A DNA stretch of 64,000 nt from Faecalibacillus intestinalis (lineage in GTDB: Bacteria > Bacillota_I > Bacilli_A > Erysipelotrichales > Coprobacillaceae), in assembly GCF_003024685.1 (NCBI RefSeq), contig NZ_PYLQ01000002.1, forward strand, positions 229,906 through 293,905, given 5' to 3'. Both the position numbers and the translations under genes were made by a program. Below are positions 46,385-55,883 of this stretch, piece after piece. The notes beneath the pieces were generated by a model. That model was not told where the DNA came from. It ran no database searches and saw only the letters and a list, made by a program, of their open reading frames with translations. How positions within the stretch are numbered: the stretch's first letter is position 1; the number at the start of each line of letters is the position of its first letter.

Positions 46385-46822
46385 ATGGAACATCGAATAG
46401 GAATGGAAATACGTGTTTTGTCTAAATATATGGGACGTTATTTAGATGATATTCATGGTATTGATTGTATGTTATCAGGACCGCAGGGGCTAATTCTTAT
46501 TTATTTATGTGAAAATGATGAAGAAGTTTATCAAAAAGACATAGAAAAATATTTTAATATTAGAAGATCAACTGCAACAGGTCTTTTAAATTCTTTAGAA
46601 AAGAACGGATATATCACAAAAGAACCTGTTGAAAATGATAAACGTATGAAAAAAATCAAAGCAACTGAACATGCGTATAGTACAGTAGAAAAGATTGATA
46701 ATCATGTTATTCAATTAGAAAAAATTATGTTAGATGGAATTGATGAAAAAGAAGTGAAACAATTTAGAAATACGATTTCTAAAATGACACTTAATTTAGT
46801 AAAGGAGTCAAAAAATGGATAA
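46385..46822 (+). CDS. MarR-family transcriptional regulator
   Basis: This gene encodes 145 residues from the ATG at 46385, behind AAAAGGAGAC. It has a winged helix-turn-helix: LILIYLCENDEEVYQKDIEK, FNIRRSTATGLLNSLEKNGY and KEPVENDKRMKKIKAT (the wing). Its end overlaps the next gene by 8 bp, so it is translated together with the giant activase. Such pairing suggests that it regulates that gene and perhaps lipid or acyl-CoA functions. The ligand is unknown. Confidence 0.92.
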   Translation: MEHRIGMEIRVLSKYMGRYLDDIHGIDCMLSGPQGLILIYLCENDEEVYQKDIEKYFNIRRSTATGLLNSLEKNGYITKEPVENDKRMKKIKATEHAYSTVEKIDNHVIQLEKIMLDGIDEKEVKQFRNTISKMTLNLVKESKNG

Positions 46823-49800
46823 ATTATATTACATGGGAATTGATGTAGGATCAACAACAGTAAAATTATATGTGGAAGATCAAGAACATCAATGTATCTA
46901 TTCAAAATATCAAAGACACTACTCTGATGTTAAACCAGCAATAGAAAGTCTAATTAAAGAAGTTCAAGAACACCATGGAAACTTACCAGTTAAAGTAGTT
47001 ATGACTGGATCAGGTGGGCTTTCTTTATCAAAACACTTAAATGTAGAATTCGTTCAAGAAGTGATTGCTTGTACAAAGACAGTAGAAACATATATTCCTG
47101 AATGTGATGTCGCAATCGAATTAGGTGGAGAAGATGCAAAAATCACTTATTTTGAATCAACTCTTGAACAAAGAATGAACGGAACTTGTGCAGGTGGTAC
47201 AGGAGCTTTTATTGATCAAATGGCTTCTTTATTACAAACAGATGCTGCAGGATTAAATGAACTAGCTAAAAACTATGAAACAATTTATCCAATTGCTTCT
47301 CGTTGTGGTGTTTTCGCAAAAACAGATATCCAACCATTAATTAATGAAGGTGCAGCAAGAGAAGATATTGCTATTTCTATTTTCCAAGCAGTTGTTAATC
47401 AAACAATTAGTGGTCTTGCTTGTGGTAAACCTATTCGTGGTAAAGTTGCTTTCTTAGGTGGTCCTCTTTATTTCTTAGATCAATTACGTGCACGTTTTAT
47501 TGAATCATTAAATTTAAAAGATGAAGATGTTATTTTCCCTCAAAACTCTCAATTATTCGTTGCTATGGGAGCTTGTTTACTTGCTAGAGAAGATAAAATT
47601 AAACAAACAAGTATAGATGAATTAGTGAATATTTTAGATTCATTAAAAGATGGTATTTCTGATGAAACAGATACTTTGAAACCATTATTTGAAACAGAAG
47701 AAGATCGTATTGAATTTAGAAATAGACACTACCGTACAAAAGTAAAGAAAAGAGATTTAAATACATATCAAGGAAAAGCTTTCTTAGGTGTAGATGTTGG
47801 TTCGACAACATCTAAAGCTGTACTAGTTGATGAAGATGGTTCTGTATTATACACATTCTATTCATCTAATGAAGGAAATCCTATTGAAGTCGTACGTAAA
47901 ATCTTAAAAGAAATCTATGAAATCTTACCTAAAGGAGTAGAACTTGTTCATGCTGGGTCAACTGGATATGGTGAAGCTTTAATTAAATCTGCATTTAAAA
48001 TGGATGTCAGTGAAGTAGAAACAATCTCTCACTTTACAGCCGCTAAATATTTTAAAGATGATGTTTCATTTATCTTAGACATCGGTGGACAAGATATGAA
48101 AGCTATCAAGATCGAAGATGGTATTATTCAAGATATCTTATTAAATGAAGCTTGTTCATCAGGATGTGGATCATTTATTGAAACATTCGCAAAATCATTA
48201 GGATACAATGTTGCTGATTTCGCTAATCTAGCTTTACAATCAACAGCACCAATTGATTTAGGATCACGTTGTACTGTATTTATGAACTCTAAAGTAAAAC
48301 AAGCACAAAAAGAAGGAGCTAAGATTGAAGATATTTCTGCAGGTCTTGCTTATTCTGTTATTAAAAATGCTTTATATAAAGTTATTAAATTACGTTCGCC
48401 TGAAAGTATTGGTAAATCAGTATTAGTACAAGGTGGAACATTCTATAATGAATCTGTTTTAAGAGCTTTTGAACAAGAAACAGGAATCAAAGCGATTCGT
48501 CCAGATATCGCTGGATTAATGGGTGCTTTTGGTATTGCTTTAATTGCTAGAGAAAGATATCAAGGACAAGGAACAACATTACTTAATAAGGAACAAGTTG
48601 ATGCTTTCGGTTATGAAAGTACAATTCGTTATTGTCAAAAATGTACAAATCATTGTATGTTAACAGTTTCTTCATTTAATGATGGTAGTGAACATATCAG
48701 TGGAAACAGATGTGAAAGAGGAGCAAACTTACCTCCTAAATCAAAACAATTACCAAACTTATATGATTATAAATATCGTCGAGTTTTCAATTATCGTTCA
48801 TTAACGGCTAAAGAAGCAAAACGTGGAACAGTAGGTATTCCTCGTGTCTTGAATATGTATGAAAATTATCCTTTCTGGCATACATTATTTACTGATTTAA
48901 AATTCAGAGTAGTCTTATCACCACGTTCAAGTAAAAAAATCTATGAAAAAGGAATTGAATCTATTCCATCAGAAAGTGTATGTTATCCAGCTAAATTATC
49001 ACATGGACATATTGAAAGTTTAATTGAAAAAGGAATTAAATATATTTTCTATCCTTCAGTAGCTTATGAAAGAAAAGAAAATGTTACTCAAGGAAATCAT
49101 TACAACTGTCCAGTCGTAACTTCTTATCCAGAAGTTATTAGAAATAACGTAGATAACTTAGAAACAAATGAAATCATCTTTAGAAATCCATTCATGGATT
49201 TAAGTAACCGAAAAACAATGTTTACAAACTTAAAAGATGAATTTAAATCATTTGGAATTAGTGATAAAGAATTAAAAGCAGCAATTGAACATGCTTATGA
49301 AGAACTACAACAATGCCGTTTAGATATTCAAGGAGAAGGGGAAACAGTCCTTGCATATTTAAAAGAAAATAATATGACAGGTGTTGTTTTATCAGGTAGA
49401 CCATACCATGTTGATCCAGAAATCAACCATGGATTGGCTGATTTAATTACTGGTGAAGGCATGGCTGTTTTAACAGAAGACAGTGTTTGTCATTTAGATA
49501 AAGAATTAGAAGAATTACGTGTTGTGGATCAATGGACATATCACTCAAGAATGTATCATGCAGCATCTTTTGTATCATCACAACCTAATTTACAATTAAT
49601 TCAATTAACATCATTTGGTTGTGGGTTAGATGCTGTAACATCAGATCAAGTAGCTGAAATCTTAAATGCGAGAAATAAAATCTATACACTTATTAAAATT
49701 GATGAAGGAAGTAACTTAGGTGCTATTCGTATCCGTATCCGTTCCTTAAAAGCAACAATTGATAAACAAGAAAATAAAGAAATTGATTTATCTAAAAAAT

Positions 49801-51044
49801 ATAAACCAGTGAAAGTACCATTCACTAAAGAAATGAAAGATGATCGTTGGACAATTCTATGTCCACAAATGTCACCAATCCATTTCCAATTTGTTGAAAA
49901 GGCAATGCAAGAAAGTGGTTATAACTTAAAAGTTTTACCATCAGTAGATAAAGGAGCTACTGAAGCAGGATTAAAATATGTCAACAATGATGCCTGCTAT
50001 CCAAGTATCCTTGTTGCTGGACAAATGATGGAAGCTTTAACAAGCGGTGAATATGATGTCAACAAAACAGCCTTGATCATTTCTCAAACAGGTGGTGGAT
50101 GTCGTGCGACAAACTATATCGGATTTATCCGTAAAGCTTTAAAAGATGCTGGTTTAGAACAAGTACCAGTTATCAGTGCCAACTTACAAGGTATCGAATC
50201 AAACCCAGGATTTAAAATTACTTATCCTCTTGCTAAGAAAGTTATTATCGGTGCAATGTATGGAGATTTATTCATGAGAGTCCTTTATCGTGTAAGACCA
50301 TATGAAAAAGAAAAAGGAAGTGCTAATAGACTTTATCAATCATGGGTAGAAAAATGTATGAAAAATATTGAAACAGGTAGCATGAAAGAATTTAAGAAAA
50401 ATGTTTATCAAATCGTAAAAGATTTTGATGAATTACCTTTATTGGATATCAAGAAACCAAGAGTTGGTTTAGTAGGAGAAATCCTTGTTAAATTCCATCC
50501 AACTGCTAATAATCAAATTGTTGATATTATTGAAAGAGAAGGTGGAGAAGCAGTTATGCCTGATTTAATTGATTTCTTCCAATATTGTTTCTATTCAACA
50601 ACATTTGAAAGAAAACATTTCAATGCGACAGCTAAAGCTGCTAAGCTATGTGAATTCGCAGTTAAAGCCGTTGATTTCTTAAGAAAAGATATGATCAAAG
50701 CTTTAGAAAAATCAAAACGTTTTGCTCCACCAGCTTCTATTGAACATCTTGCTGATAAAGCTAAAGAAGTTGTTTCAATTGGTAACCAAACGGGTGAAGG
50801 TTGGTTCTTAACTGGTGAAATGATTGAACTTATTGAAAGTGGAGCACCAAATATTGTATGTATGCAACCATTTGGATGTTTACCTAACCATGTTACTGGT
50901 AAAGGAGCAATCAAAGCTTTAAGAAAGAAATATCCTCAAAGTAATATTGTTGCTGTAGATTATGATCCAGGAGCAAGTGAAGTTAACCAATTAAATCGTA
51001 TTAAATTAATGTTATCGACAGCATTTAAAAACTTAAATAAATAG
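46815..51044 (+). CDS. Acyl-CoA dehydratase activase-related protein (two ASKHA domains plus DUF2229)
   Basis: This gene encodes 1,409 residues. Two BadF/HgdC-type ATPase domains lie in tandem: GIDVGSTTVKLY near residue 8, with CAGGTGAFIDQM, and GVDVGSTTSKAVL near 325, with CSSGCGSFIETFAKSLG. The Cys in each could hold the bridging [4Fe-4S] cluster of 2-hydroxyacyl-CoA dehydratase activators. A CxxC region (RYCQKCTNHC) and a large DUF2229-type C-terminal part with further Cys (NNDACYPS, GGGCRATNY, QPFGCLPNH) follow. Members of this giant family occur in many Firmicutes, apart from any dehydratase, and the physiological partner is unclear. The protein should be oxygen-sensitive. Confidence 0.9.
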   Translation: MDKLYYMGIDVGSTTVKLYVEDQEHQCIYSKYQRHYSDVKPAIESLIKEVQEHHGNLPVKVVMTGSGGLSLSKHLNVEFVQEVIACTKTVETYIPECDVAIELGGEDAKITYFESTLEQRMNGTCAGGTGAFIDQMASLLQTDAAGLNELAKNYETIYPIASRCGVFAKTDIQPLINEGAAREDIAISIFQAVVNQTISGLACGKPIRGKVAFLGGPLYFLDQLRARFIESLNLKDEDVIFPQNSQLFVAMGACLLAREDKIKQTSIDELVNILDSLKDGISDETDTLKPLFETEEDRIEFRNRHYRTKVKKRDLNTYQGKAFLGVDVGSTTSKAVLVDEDGSVLYTFYSSNEGNPIEVVRKILKEIYEILPKGVELVHAGSTGYGEALIKSAFKMDVSEVETISHFTAAKYFKDDVSFILDIGGQDMKAIKIEDGIIQDILLNEACSSGCGSFIETFAKSLGYNVADFANLALQSTAPIDLGSRCTVFMNSKVKQAQKEGAKIEDISAGLAYSVIKNALYKVIKLRSPESIGKSVLVQGGTFYNESVLRAFEQETGIKAIRPDIAGLMGAFGIALIARERYQGQGTTLLNKEQVDAFGYESTIRYCQKCTNHCMLTVSSFNDGSEHISGNRCERGANLPPKSKQLPNLYDYKYRRVFNYRSLTAKEAKRGTVGIPRVLNMYENYPFWHTLFTDLKFRVVLSPRSSKKIYEKGIESIPSESVCYPAKLSHGHIESLIEKGIKYIFYPSVAYERKENVTQGNHYNCPVVTSYPEVIRNNVDNLETNEIIFRNPFMDLSNRKTMFTNLKDEFKSFGISDKELKAAIEHAYEELQQCRLDIQGEGETVLAYLKENNMTGVVLSGRPYHVDPEINHGLADLITGEGMAVLTEDSVCHLDKELEELRVVDQWTYHSRMYHAASFVSSQPNLQLIQLTSFGCGLDAVTSDQVAEILNARNKIYTLIKIDEGSNLGAIRIRIRSLKATIDKQENKEIDLSKKYKPVKVPFTKEMKDDRWTILCPQMSPIHFQFVEKAMQESGYNLKVLPSVDKGATEAGLKYVNNDACYPSILVAGQMMEALTSGEYDVNKTALIISQTGGGCRATNYIGFIRKALKDAGLEQVPVISANLQGIESNPGFKITYPLAKKVIIGAMYGDLFMRVLYRVRPYEKEKGSANRLYQSWVEKCMKNIETGSMKEFKKNVYQIVKDFDELPLLDIKKPRVGLVGEILVKFHPTANNQIVDIIEREGGEAVMPDLIDFFQYCFYSTTFERKHFNATAKAAKLCEFAVKAVDFLRKDMIKALEKSKRFAPPASIEHLADKAKEVVSIGNQTGEGWFLTGEMIELIESGAPNIVCMQPFGCLPNHVTGKGAIKALRKKYPQSNIVAVDYDPGASEVNQLNRIKLMLSTAFKNLNK

Positions 51045-51046
51045 AA

Positions 51047-51076
51047 AAATAGTGGTTCATTTTTGAACCACTATTT
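51047..51076. terminator. Bidirectional terminator after the activase gene
   Basis: AAATAGTGGTTCA (51047-51059) pairs with TGAACCACTATTT (51064-51076) around TTTT, serving the convergent genes on both sides. Confidence 0.88.
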
Positions 51077-51479
51077 ATATTTTGATAAGATTGCAGGTTG
51101 ATAACATCATATTTGTTTTATTAATTGAATAATGATTTTTAATAGCACAAATGATTAAACTATCTCTACTTTCTTTATAGGATAATGTTTCACATTCAGC
51201 AAGAGAAAGCATAAAGTTTGTTTTCTTTAAATCAATATTTAAAACTAAACTCATTTGAATAAGATCATCTCTTTGAGGTGGAATTTTTCCATTAAGAATA
51301 CCATTCAAAGTGTTTTCATCAATTCTTGTTTCATTATATAACTTGATTGTAGGAATACAGTAATATCCTAATAAAGCATAAAAATAAGTTAAAAAATCTA
51401 AATTTGGAAATTCGTGTTTTACTTCATCAATATTGGCACATGTATCAACAAGCATAAATAATCTATCGGCATTCATCAT
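51075..51479 (-). CDS. Small XRE-like helix-turn-helix protein
   Basis: This gene encodes 134 residues from an ATG behind AGTAGGTGAT. Residues 45-90 resemble an XRE helix-turn-helix (YNETRIDENTLNGILNGKIP followed by RDDLIQMSLVLNIDLKKTNF), with an additional helical C-terminus containing LSYKESRDSLIICAIKN. Proteins of this type appear in Firmicutes as stand-alone regulators or as extensions of kinases. Target and role are unknown. It is a single-gene unit convergent with the activase gene. Confidence 0.65.
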   Translation of the reverse strand: MMNADRLFMLVDTCANIDEVKHEFPNLDFLTYFYALLGYYCIPTIKLYNETRIDENTLNGILNGKIPPQRDDLIQMSLVLNIDLKKTNFMLSLAECETLSYKESRDSLIICAIKNHYSINKTNMMLSTCNLIKI

Positions 51480-51624
51480 ATCACCTACTTATTATAATTC
51501 TAACCCCTTTTAAATCATTGAACAAGTTTAAAAATATTTATTTTACTAATAATATTTTATAATAATAGTTTTAAAAAGATTGTAGAAAAAAAGAAGTTAA
51601 AAAAGGATATAAAATCTAAATAAT

Positions 51625-51653
51625 TTGCATAAAATAGTATAAAAGAGTATGAT
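51625..51653 (+). promoter_or_regulatory. Promoter of the small membrane protein gene
   Basis: TTGCAT (51625-51630) and TATGAT (51648-51653) have a 17-bp spacer. The expected transcript would start near 51660 and consist almost only of the small frame and its terminator. Confidence 0.6.
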
Positions 51654-51677
51654 ATGAATAAGAAGGGGATGTTTATT

Positions 51678-51767
51678 ATGTGCTTAGGATTATTAATGAT
51701 GCTCTTGGCAGGTAGTGTAGTTTATTTTGGTAAGAGTTATTTTGAATATAAATTGAGGGAAGAGTAA
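51678..51767 (+). CDS. Very small single-pass membrane protein (29 residues)
   Basis: The frame MCLGLLMMLLAGSVVYFGKS, ending YFEYKLREE, starts at the ATG at 51678, 9 bases after AGAAGGGG; an in-frame ATG at 51669 would add three residues. One hydrophobic helix (about 3-18) is followed by a charged tail, so it should sit in the membrane with the tail inside or outside. It has its own promoter and a perfect terminator, which argues that it is a real gene. No family recognised. Confidence 0.6.
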   Translation: MCLGLLMMLLAGSVVYFGKSYFEYKLREE

Positions 51768-51794
51768 TCTAGCATTCGCTAGATTATTTTTTTT
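51766..51794 (+). terminator. Terminator of the small membrane protein gene
   Basis: AATCTAGC-ATTC-GCTAGATT is followed by A and eight T residues. It overlaps the stop codon and ends 4 bp before the next start codon. Confidence 0.88.
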
Positions 51795-51797
51795 AAA

Positions 51798-52823
51798 ATG
51801 AAAAAACTGATTAGTCTACTTGTATTATTTTTATTATGTGGATGTTTTCCACAATCTTACCAAAATATAGAAAATAAATTTAAACAAGATCAATGTTTTA
51901 AATATCATTATCAGCTTTTAAATAAAAAACAAAAACAACTCTATCAAATAATTTATAATATTGCTCATACAAGAAAACAAAATATTTATATTAAAGAAAA
52001 ACAGATAGATAAAGTAAGTAAAATTGTTAATGCAGTTTTAAAGGATCACCCAGAGTTATTTTATATTAAGGAATGGTCTCTTAATACAAATGGTCTTTTT
52101 AATTTTGAATATAGTATGAAAGAAAAAGAAATTCTTAAAGATCAAAAAAGGATAAAGAAAATTGTCAAACAACTAAAAGAGGATACACAAGATTTAAAAT
52201 CCTATCAAAAAATAAAATATATTTATGATGATGTTATTACTCATTGTAAGTATAATGAACAAGCAAAATATAACCAAGAAATAATCAGTGTTCTTATTAA
52301 TCATCAATCAGTTTGTAGTGGTTATGCAAAAACAATGCAATATCTACTCAATCAATTGCATTTTAAAGCAACATTTTTAACAGGGAAAACAATAAAAGGA
52401 AGAAAAGACAAACATGCAATAAATATGATAAAATATGACAATGATTATTATTATATAGATGCAACCTGGGGTGATTTAGTATTAGATGATGAGGAAATCA
52501 TCAATAATAATTATTTGATGTTTGATAGTCAAACAATGAAACAAATGTATGATTTAGATGATCATTATAAAATAACTAAAAATGATAAACATACTTATTT
52601 TAAAGAAGAAGGGTTGTATTTTGATTTATATCAATTAAATACTTTAAAAGCTAAAATAAATAAAAATCAAAGAGAATGTTATTTTCAATTTTCAAATGAA
52701 GTATATAATGATGCTAAAGAAAGATTAACAAAAAAAGGAGATGCCTATCGTTTAATAGAAGGGGTAGATCATATTCAATATATCACGAATGATCAATTGA
52801 AGACGATTTATTTAAAATGGTAA
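51798..52823 (+). CDS. Lipoprotein with transglutaminase-like domain
   Basis: This gene encodes 341 residues. A lipoprotein signal (LVLFLLCGC, Cys at 16) is followed by a region typical of extracellular transglutaminase/protease-like proteins: KIKYIYDDVITHCKYN, the active Cys in SVCSGYAKTMQYLL, the His in KDKHAINMI and the Asp in YIDATWGD, so the Cys-His-Asp triad is complete. It likely acts on the cell surface as a protease or peptide-crosslinking enzyme. Its ATG lies right behind a terminator with no strong ribosome-binding site, so its promoter may be inside the previous unit; expression is unclear. Confidence 0.82.
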   Translation: MKKLISLLVLFLLCGCFPQSYQNIENKFKQDQCFKYHYQLLNKKQKQLYQIIYNIAHTRKQNIYIKEKQIDKVSKIVNAVLKDHPELFYIKEWSLNTNGLFNFEYSMKEKEILKDQKRIKKIVKQLKEDTQDLKSYQKIKYIYDDVITHCKYNEQAKYNQEIISVLINHQSVCSGYAKTMQYLLNQLHFKATFLTGKTIKGRKDKHAINMIKYDNDYYYIDATWGDLVLDDEEIINNNYLMFDSQTMKQMYDLDDHYKITKNDKHTYFKEEGLYFDLYQLNTLKAKINKNQRECYFQFSNEVYNDAKERLTKKGDAYRLIEGVDHIQYITNDQLKTIYLKW

Positions 52824-52827
52824 AGTT

Positions 52828-53364
52828 ATGAAAAGAATTAATGAAATTGTTGTTGTTGAAGGAAAAACAGATAGCCAATTATTAAAAGAATTATATGATG
52901 TAGATACTATTGAAACACATGGACTAGGATTAGATGATAAAACATTAGAGCTTATTAAAGAGGCTAGTAAGACAAGAGGTGTTATTGTTTTAACAGATCC
53001 AGATTATCCAGGTTTAAGGATTAGAAACCAAGTGGAGAAATATGTACAAAATTGTAAACATGCTTTTGTTGATAGAAAAGATGCAATTGGTAAAAAGAAA
53101 CTAGGTATTGCTGAAGCAAATAAAGAAGCTGTAAAGAAAGCAATTGAAAATGTTGTTACATTTTCAAATCAAGAAGAAAGTATTTCTTGGAAAGAGTTTT
53201 TAGAATTAGATATTATTGGAGATAAAAAGAAAAGATTAAAGGTTTATGATTTATTTCATTTAGGATATGGCAATGCAAAAACTTTGTTTAAAAGATTAAA
53301 TATGGTGGGTATTTCCAGGGAAATGATAGAGAAGGAGTTAGAGAATGAAGGATATAGCGACTAA
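52828..53364 (+). CDS. rnmV: Ribonuclease M5
   Basis: This gene encodes 178 residues with a TOPRIM nuclease core: IVVVEGKTDSQLLKELY (catalytic Glu) and VIVLTDPDYPGLRIRNQV (DxD), plus HAFVDRKDAIGKKKLGIAEA. It matures the 5S rRNA 5' and 3' ends. It overlaps rsmA by 20 bp. Order rnmV-rsmA-yabG is the same as in Bacillus. Confidence 0.95.
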   Translation: MKRINEIVVVEGKTDSQLLKELYDVDTIETHGLGLDDKTLELIKEASKTRGVIVLTDPDYPGLRIRNQVEKYVQNCKHAFVDRKDAIGKKKLGIAEANKEAVKKAIENVVTFSNQEESISWKEFLELDIIGDKKKRLKVYDLFHLGYGNAKTLFKRLNMVGISREMIEKELENEGYSD

Positions 53365-54163
53365 AAGTACAACTCAATATATATTAGATAAATATGATTT
53401 ATATCCTAAAAAGAAATATGGGCAAAACTTTTTAATTGATCCTCATGTCGTAGAAAAAATCGTTCGTTGTTCAAGTGTTAATGAAAAATGTGCAGTGATT
53501 GAAGTAGGACCTGGAATTGGTGCTTTAACTCAAGTATTAGCACGTTATGCAGGATATGTAAGAAGCTATGAAATAGATACACGTTTTAAAGGAGTCTATG
53601 AAGAGTTTTTAAATCAGGAAAATATTGAGATTGTTTTTGAAGATTTTTTAAAAGTAAATTTAGAGGATTTAATGACTTTAAAGGATAAGTATGAAAAAGT
53701 TATTTTAGTAGCCAATTTGCCTTATTATATTACAACTCAAATTATTGAAAAGGTTTTAACTGAAAGTAAAGTTATTGATGAAATTGTCGTGATGGTACAA
53801 AAAGAAGTGGCTTTAAAATATACAAGCGATTATAAAAGTCCACTGATGTATATGATTGAAGATATGGGTAAAATTGAATATATGTTTACAGTAAGTCAAA
53901 ATGTTTTTATTCCTGCACCTCATATTGATAGTGCTATTTTAAAGATTACAATTAATAAGGAAGCTAATTTAGATTTATATAAAGTATTAAATAGTGCTTT
54001 TAAACAAAGAAGAAAAACGATTTATAATAATTTAAAACAAGAATATCAAAATGCATTAGATGTTTTAAATGAAAATCAAATAGATCAAAAATTAAGATGT
54101 GAACAACTTACATTAGAAGATTATCAGGCTATCACAAAATCATTATATAAACATACTATATAA
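53345..54163 (+). CDS. rsmA: 16S rRNA dimethyladenosine transferase
   Basis: This gene encodes 272 residues: KKYGQNFLIDPHVVEKIV (KsgA signature), SAM motif VIEVGPGIGALTQVLAR and catalytic NLPYYITTQI. It dimethylates A1518 and A1519 of 16S rRNA late in 30S assembly. The start lies inside rnmV. Loss of this enzyme gives kasugamycin resistance; the gene here is intact. Confidence 0.96.
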   Translation: MKDIATKSTTQYILDKYDLYPKKKYGQNFLIDPHVVEKIVRCSSVNEKCAVIEVGPGIGALTQVLARYAGYVRSYEIDTRFKGVYEEFLNQENIEIVFEDFLKVNLEDLMTLKDKYEKVILVANLPYYITTQIIEKVLTESKVIDEIVVMVQKEVALKYTSDYKSPLMYMIEDMGKIEYMFTVSQNVFIPAPHIDSAILKITINKEANLDLYKVLNSAFKQRRKTIYNNLKQEYQNALDVLNENQIDQKLRCEQLTLEDYQAITKSLYKHTI

Positions 54164-54173
54164 TGGTGATAGA

Positions 54174-54911
54174 ATGAAGATAGGTGATATTGTAAGTAGA
54201 AAAAAATATCATCAAGATATTATTTTTGAAGTCATTGATATACAAGAAAATATTTGTTATTTAAGAGGAATAGAGTATCGTCTTATTGCGGATAGTGAAA
54301 TAGATGATTTAGAGCTTGTTCAAGAGAAAAGAGTAATAGAAGATGTGCATTTACCACAAGAAAAATGTTTAAAGGGAAGTGTTTTACATTTAGATGGAGA
54401 TCCTTCTTATTTAAAGATGTGTATGAAAAAATATCAAGAATATGGTATTAGAGCATATGGTTATTATTTTAAAGAAGAAGAGTTTGCTAGTAAAATAACC
54501 AACCTATTAAAAAAACATAATCCACATCTTTTAGTCATTACAGGACATGATGCCTTGAAAAAAAATGGACATAAAAGAAATAGTCAAGATTATTTGCACA
54601 GTTTAGATTTTGTAGAAGCAATCAAAAAGGCTAGAGAATATCAACCCGACAAAGATGCATTAGTAATCTTTGCAGGAGCGTGTCAGTCATACTATGAACT
54701 TCTAGTAGCGAGTGGTGCTAACTTTGCATCAAGTCCTTCAAGAAAAAATATTCATGCGTTAGATCCTGTTATTATCACAACTCAAATCGCAAGTACAAAT
54801 ATTAAAGAGTATGTTGATTTAGAAAAAGTTATAGAGAAAACCTCTTTTAAACAATTAGGCGTTGGTGGAATTGATACAAGAGGGGTTGCCAGAAATTTGT
54901 ATCCGAGGTAA
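54174..54911 (+). CDS. yabG: Sporulation-specific protease YabG
   Basis: This gene encodes 245 residues with the YabG pattern: KIGDIVSRKKYHQDIIFEVI, VLHLDGDPSYLKMCMKKY, LLVITGHDALKK and FAGACQSYYELLVASGANFA followed by SSPSR. YabG is a Cys protease that processes spore coat and germination proteins in Bacillus and Clostridioides; the Cys and His in GACQSYYE and TGHDA are candidates for the active site. The gene implies a spore-forming lineage. It lies between rsmA and ispE as in Bacillus, though veg and sspF are absent. Confidence 0.92.
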   Translation: MKIGDIVSRKKYHQDIIFEVIDIQENICYLRGIEYRLIADSEIDDLELVQEKRVIEDVHLPQEKCLKGSVLHLDGDPSYLKMCMKKYQEYGIRAYGYYFKEEEFASKITNLLKKHNPHLLVITGHDALKKNGHKRNSQDYLHSLDFVEAIKKAREYQPDKDALVIFAGACQSYYELLVASGANFASSPSRKNIHALDPVIITTQIASTNIKEYVDLEKVIEKTSFKQLGVGGIDTRGVARNLYPR

Positions 54912-54917
54912 TGAAAA

Positions 54918-55775
54918 ATGAAAGTAAGAGCATATGCAAAAGTAAATTTAGCGTTAGATGTTGTAAGAAAAAGAGAAGATGGATATCATGATTTAGAAAT
55001 GATCATGGCACCTATTACTTTACATGATCTCATTTATATTAATGTCATTGATGAAGGAATTGAAATTGAGTCAAATAGTAAGATCGTTCCTACCAATCAA
55101 AGAAATATTATGTATAAAGTTGCTAAGTTGATGCAAGAAAGATACGGATTAAAAAAAGGTGTTAAGATCTTTGTCTATAAGCATATTCCAACGCAAGCAG
55201 GATTAGCTGGTGGAAGTGCTGATGGAGCAGCAGTTATTAAAGCTATGAATAAATTATTTCATTTAAATTTATCTTATGAAGAAATGGCTGCTTTAGGAAA
55301 AGAAGTAGGAGCAGATATTCCATTTTGTATTTATGAAAAAACAGCTTTTGTTGAAGGTGTTGGTGAAAAATTACAATTTATTGATGAACCTTTTGAAGCT
55401 TATTTATTACTTGTAAAACCTAAAAAAGGTGTTTCAACTCAAAAAGCATTTACTTCATTAGATTTATCTAAGGTAAAACATCAAGATTGCAGAAAGATGA
55501 AAAAAGGAATTGAAATGAATGATTATCAAGCAGTTATTGATAATCTACAAAATACATTAGAACTTCCTTCTATTAAAATGGTGCCACAAATTAAAGAAAT
55601 CAAAAAAGAAATGATGAAGTTAGGTTTTGATGGAGCTTTAATGTCAGGAAGTGGTTCATGTGTATTTGGTATTACTAGAAATCAAGAAATTATGAATAAA
55701 GGATATGAATTCTTTAGAAAACGTTATTTTTTTGTTAGAAAATCGAAAATTTTAAACAAGGAAGAAAATCTGTGA
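54918..55775 (+). CDS. ispE: 4-diphosphocytidyl-2-C-methyl-D-erythritol kinase
   Basis: This 285-residue GHMP kinase has an opening MKVRAYAKVNLALDVVRKRE, the ATP loop PTQAGLAGGSADGAA and the C-terminal MSGSGSCVFGI. It phosphorylates CDP-ME in the non-mevalonate isoprenoid pathway, indicating that this route is used. It starts 6 bp after yabG and is probably co-transcribed. Confidence 0.95.
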   Translation: MKVRAYAKVNLALDVVRKREDGYHDLEMIMAPITLHDLIYINVIDEGIEIESNSKIVPTNQRNIMYKVAKLMQERYGLKKGVKIFVYKHIPTQAGLAGGSADGAAVIKAMNKLFHLNLSYEEMAALGKEVGADIPFCIYEKTAFVEGVGEKLQFIDEPFEAYLLLVKPKKGVSTQKAFTSLDLSKVKHQDCRKMKKGIEMNDYQAVIDNLQNTLELPSIKMVPQIKEIKKEMMKLGFDGALMSGSGSCVFGITRNQEIMNKGYEFFRKRYFFVRKSKILNKEENL

Positions 55776-55883
55776 TAAGATTTTCTTTTTTTGAAAAGAT
55801 GTAGGAATTTGCAATAAATTGTCTTATTCATCTTTAATTATGAGTTATATTTTGTTAGAATGACGTCGTAGAGGGGTGTGACG

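Noticed and set aside
50591..50914. 107-residue minus-strand frame
   Set aside because: It is a shadow of the activase gene, without start signals.
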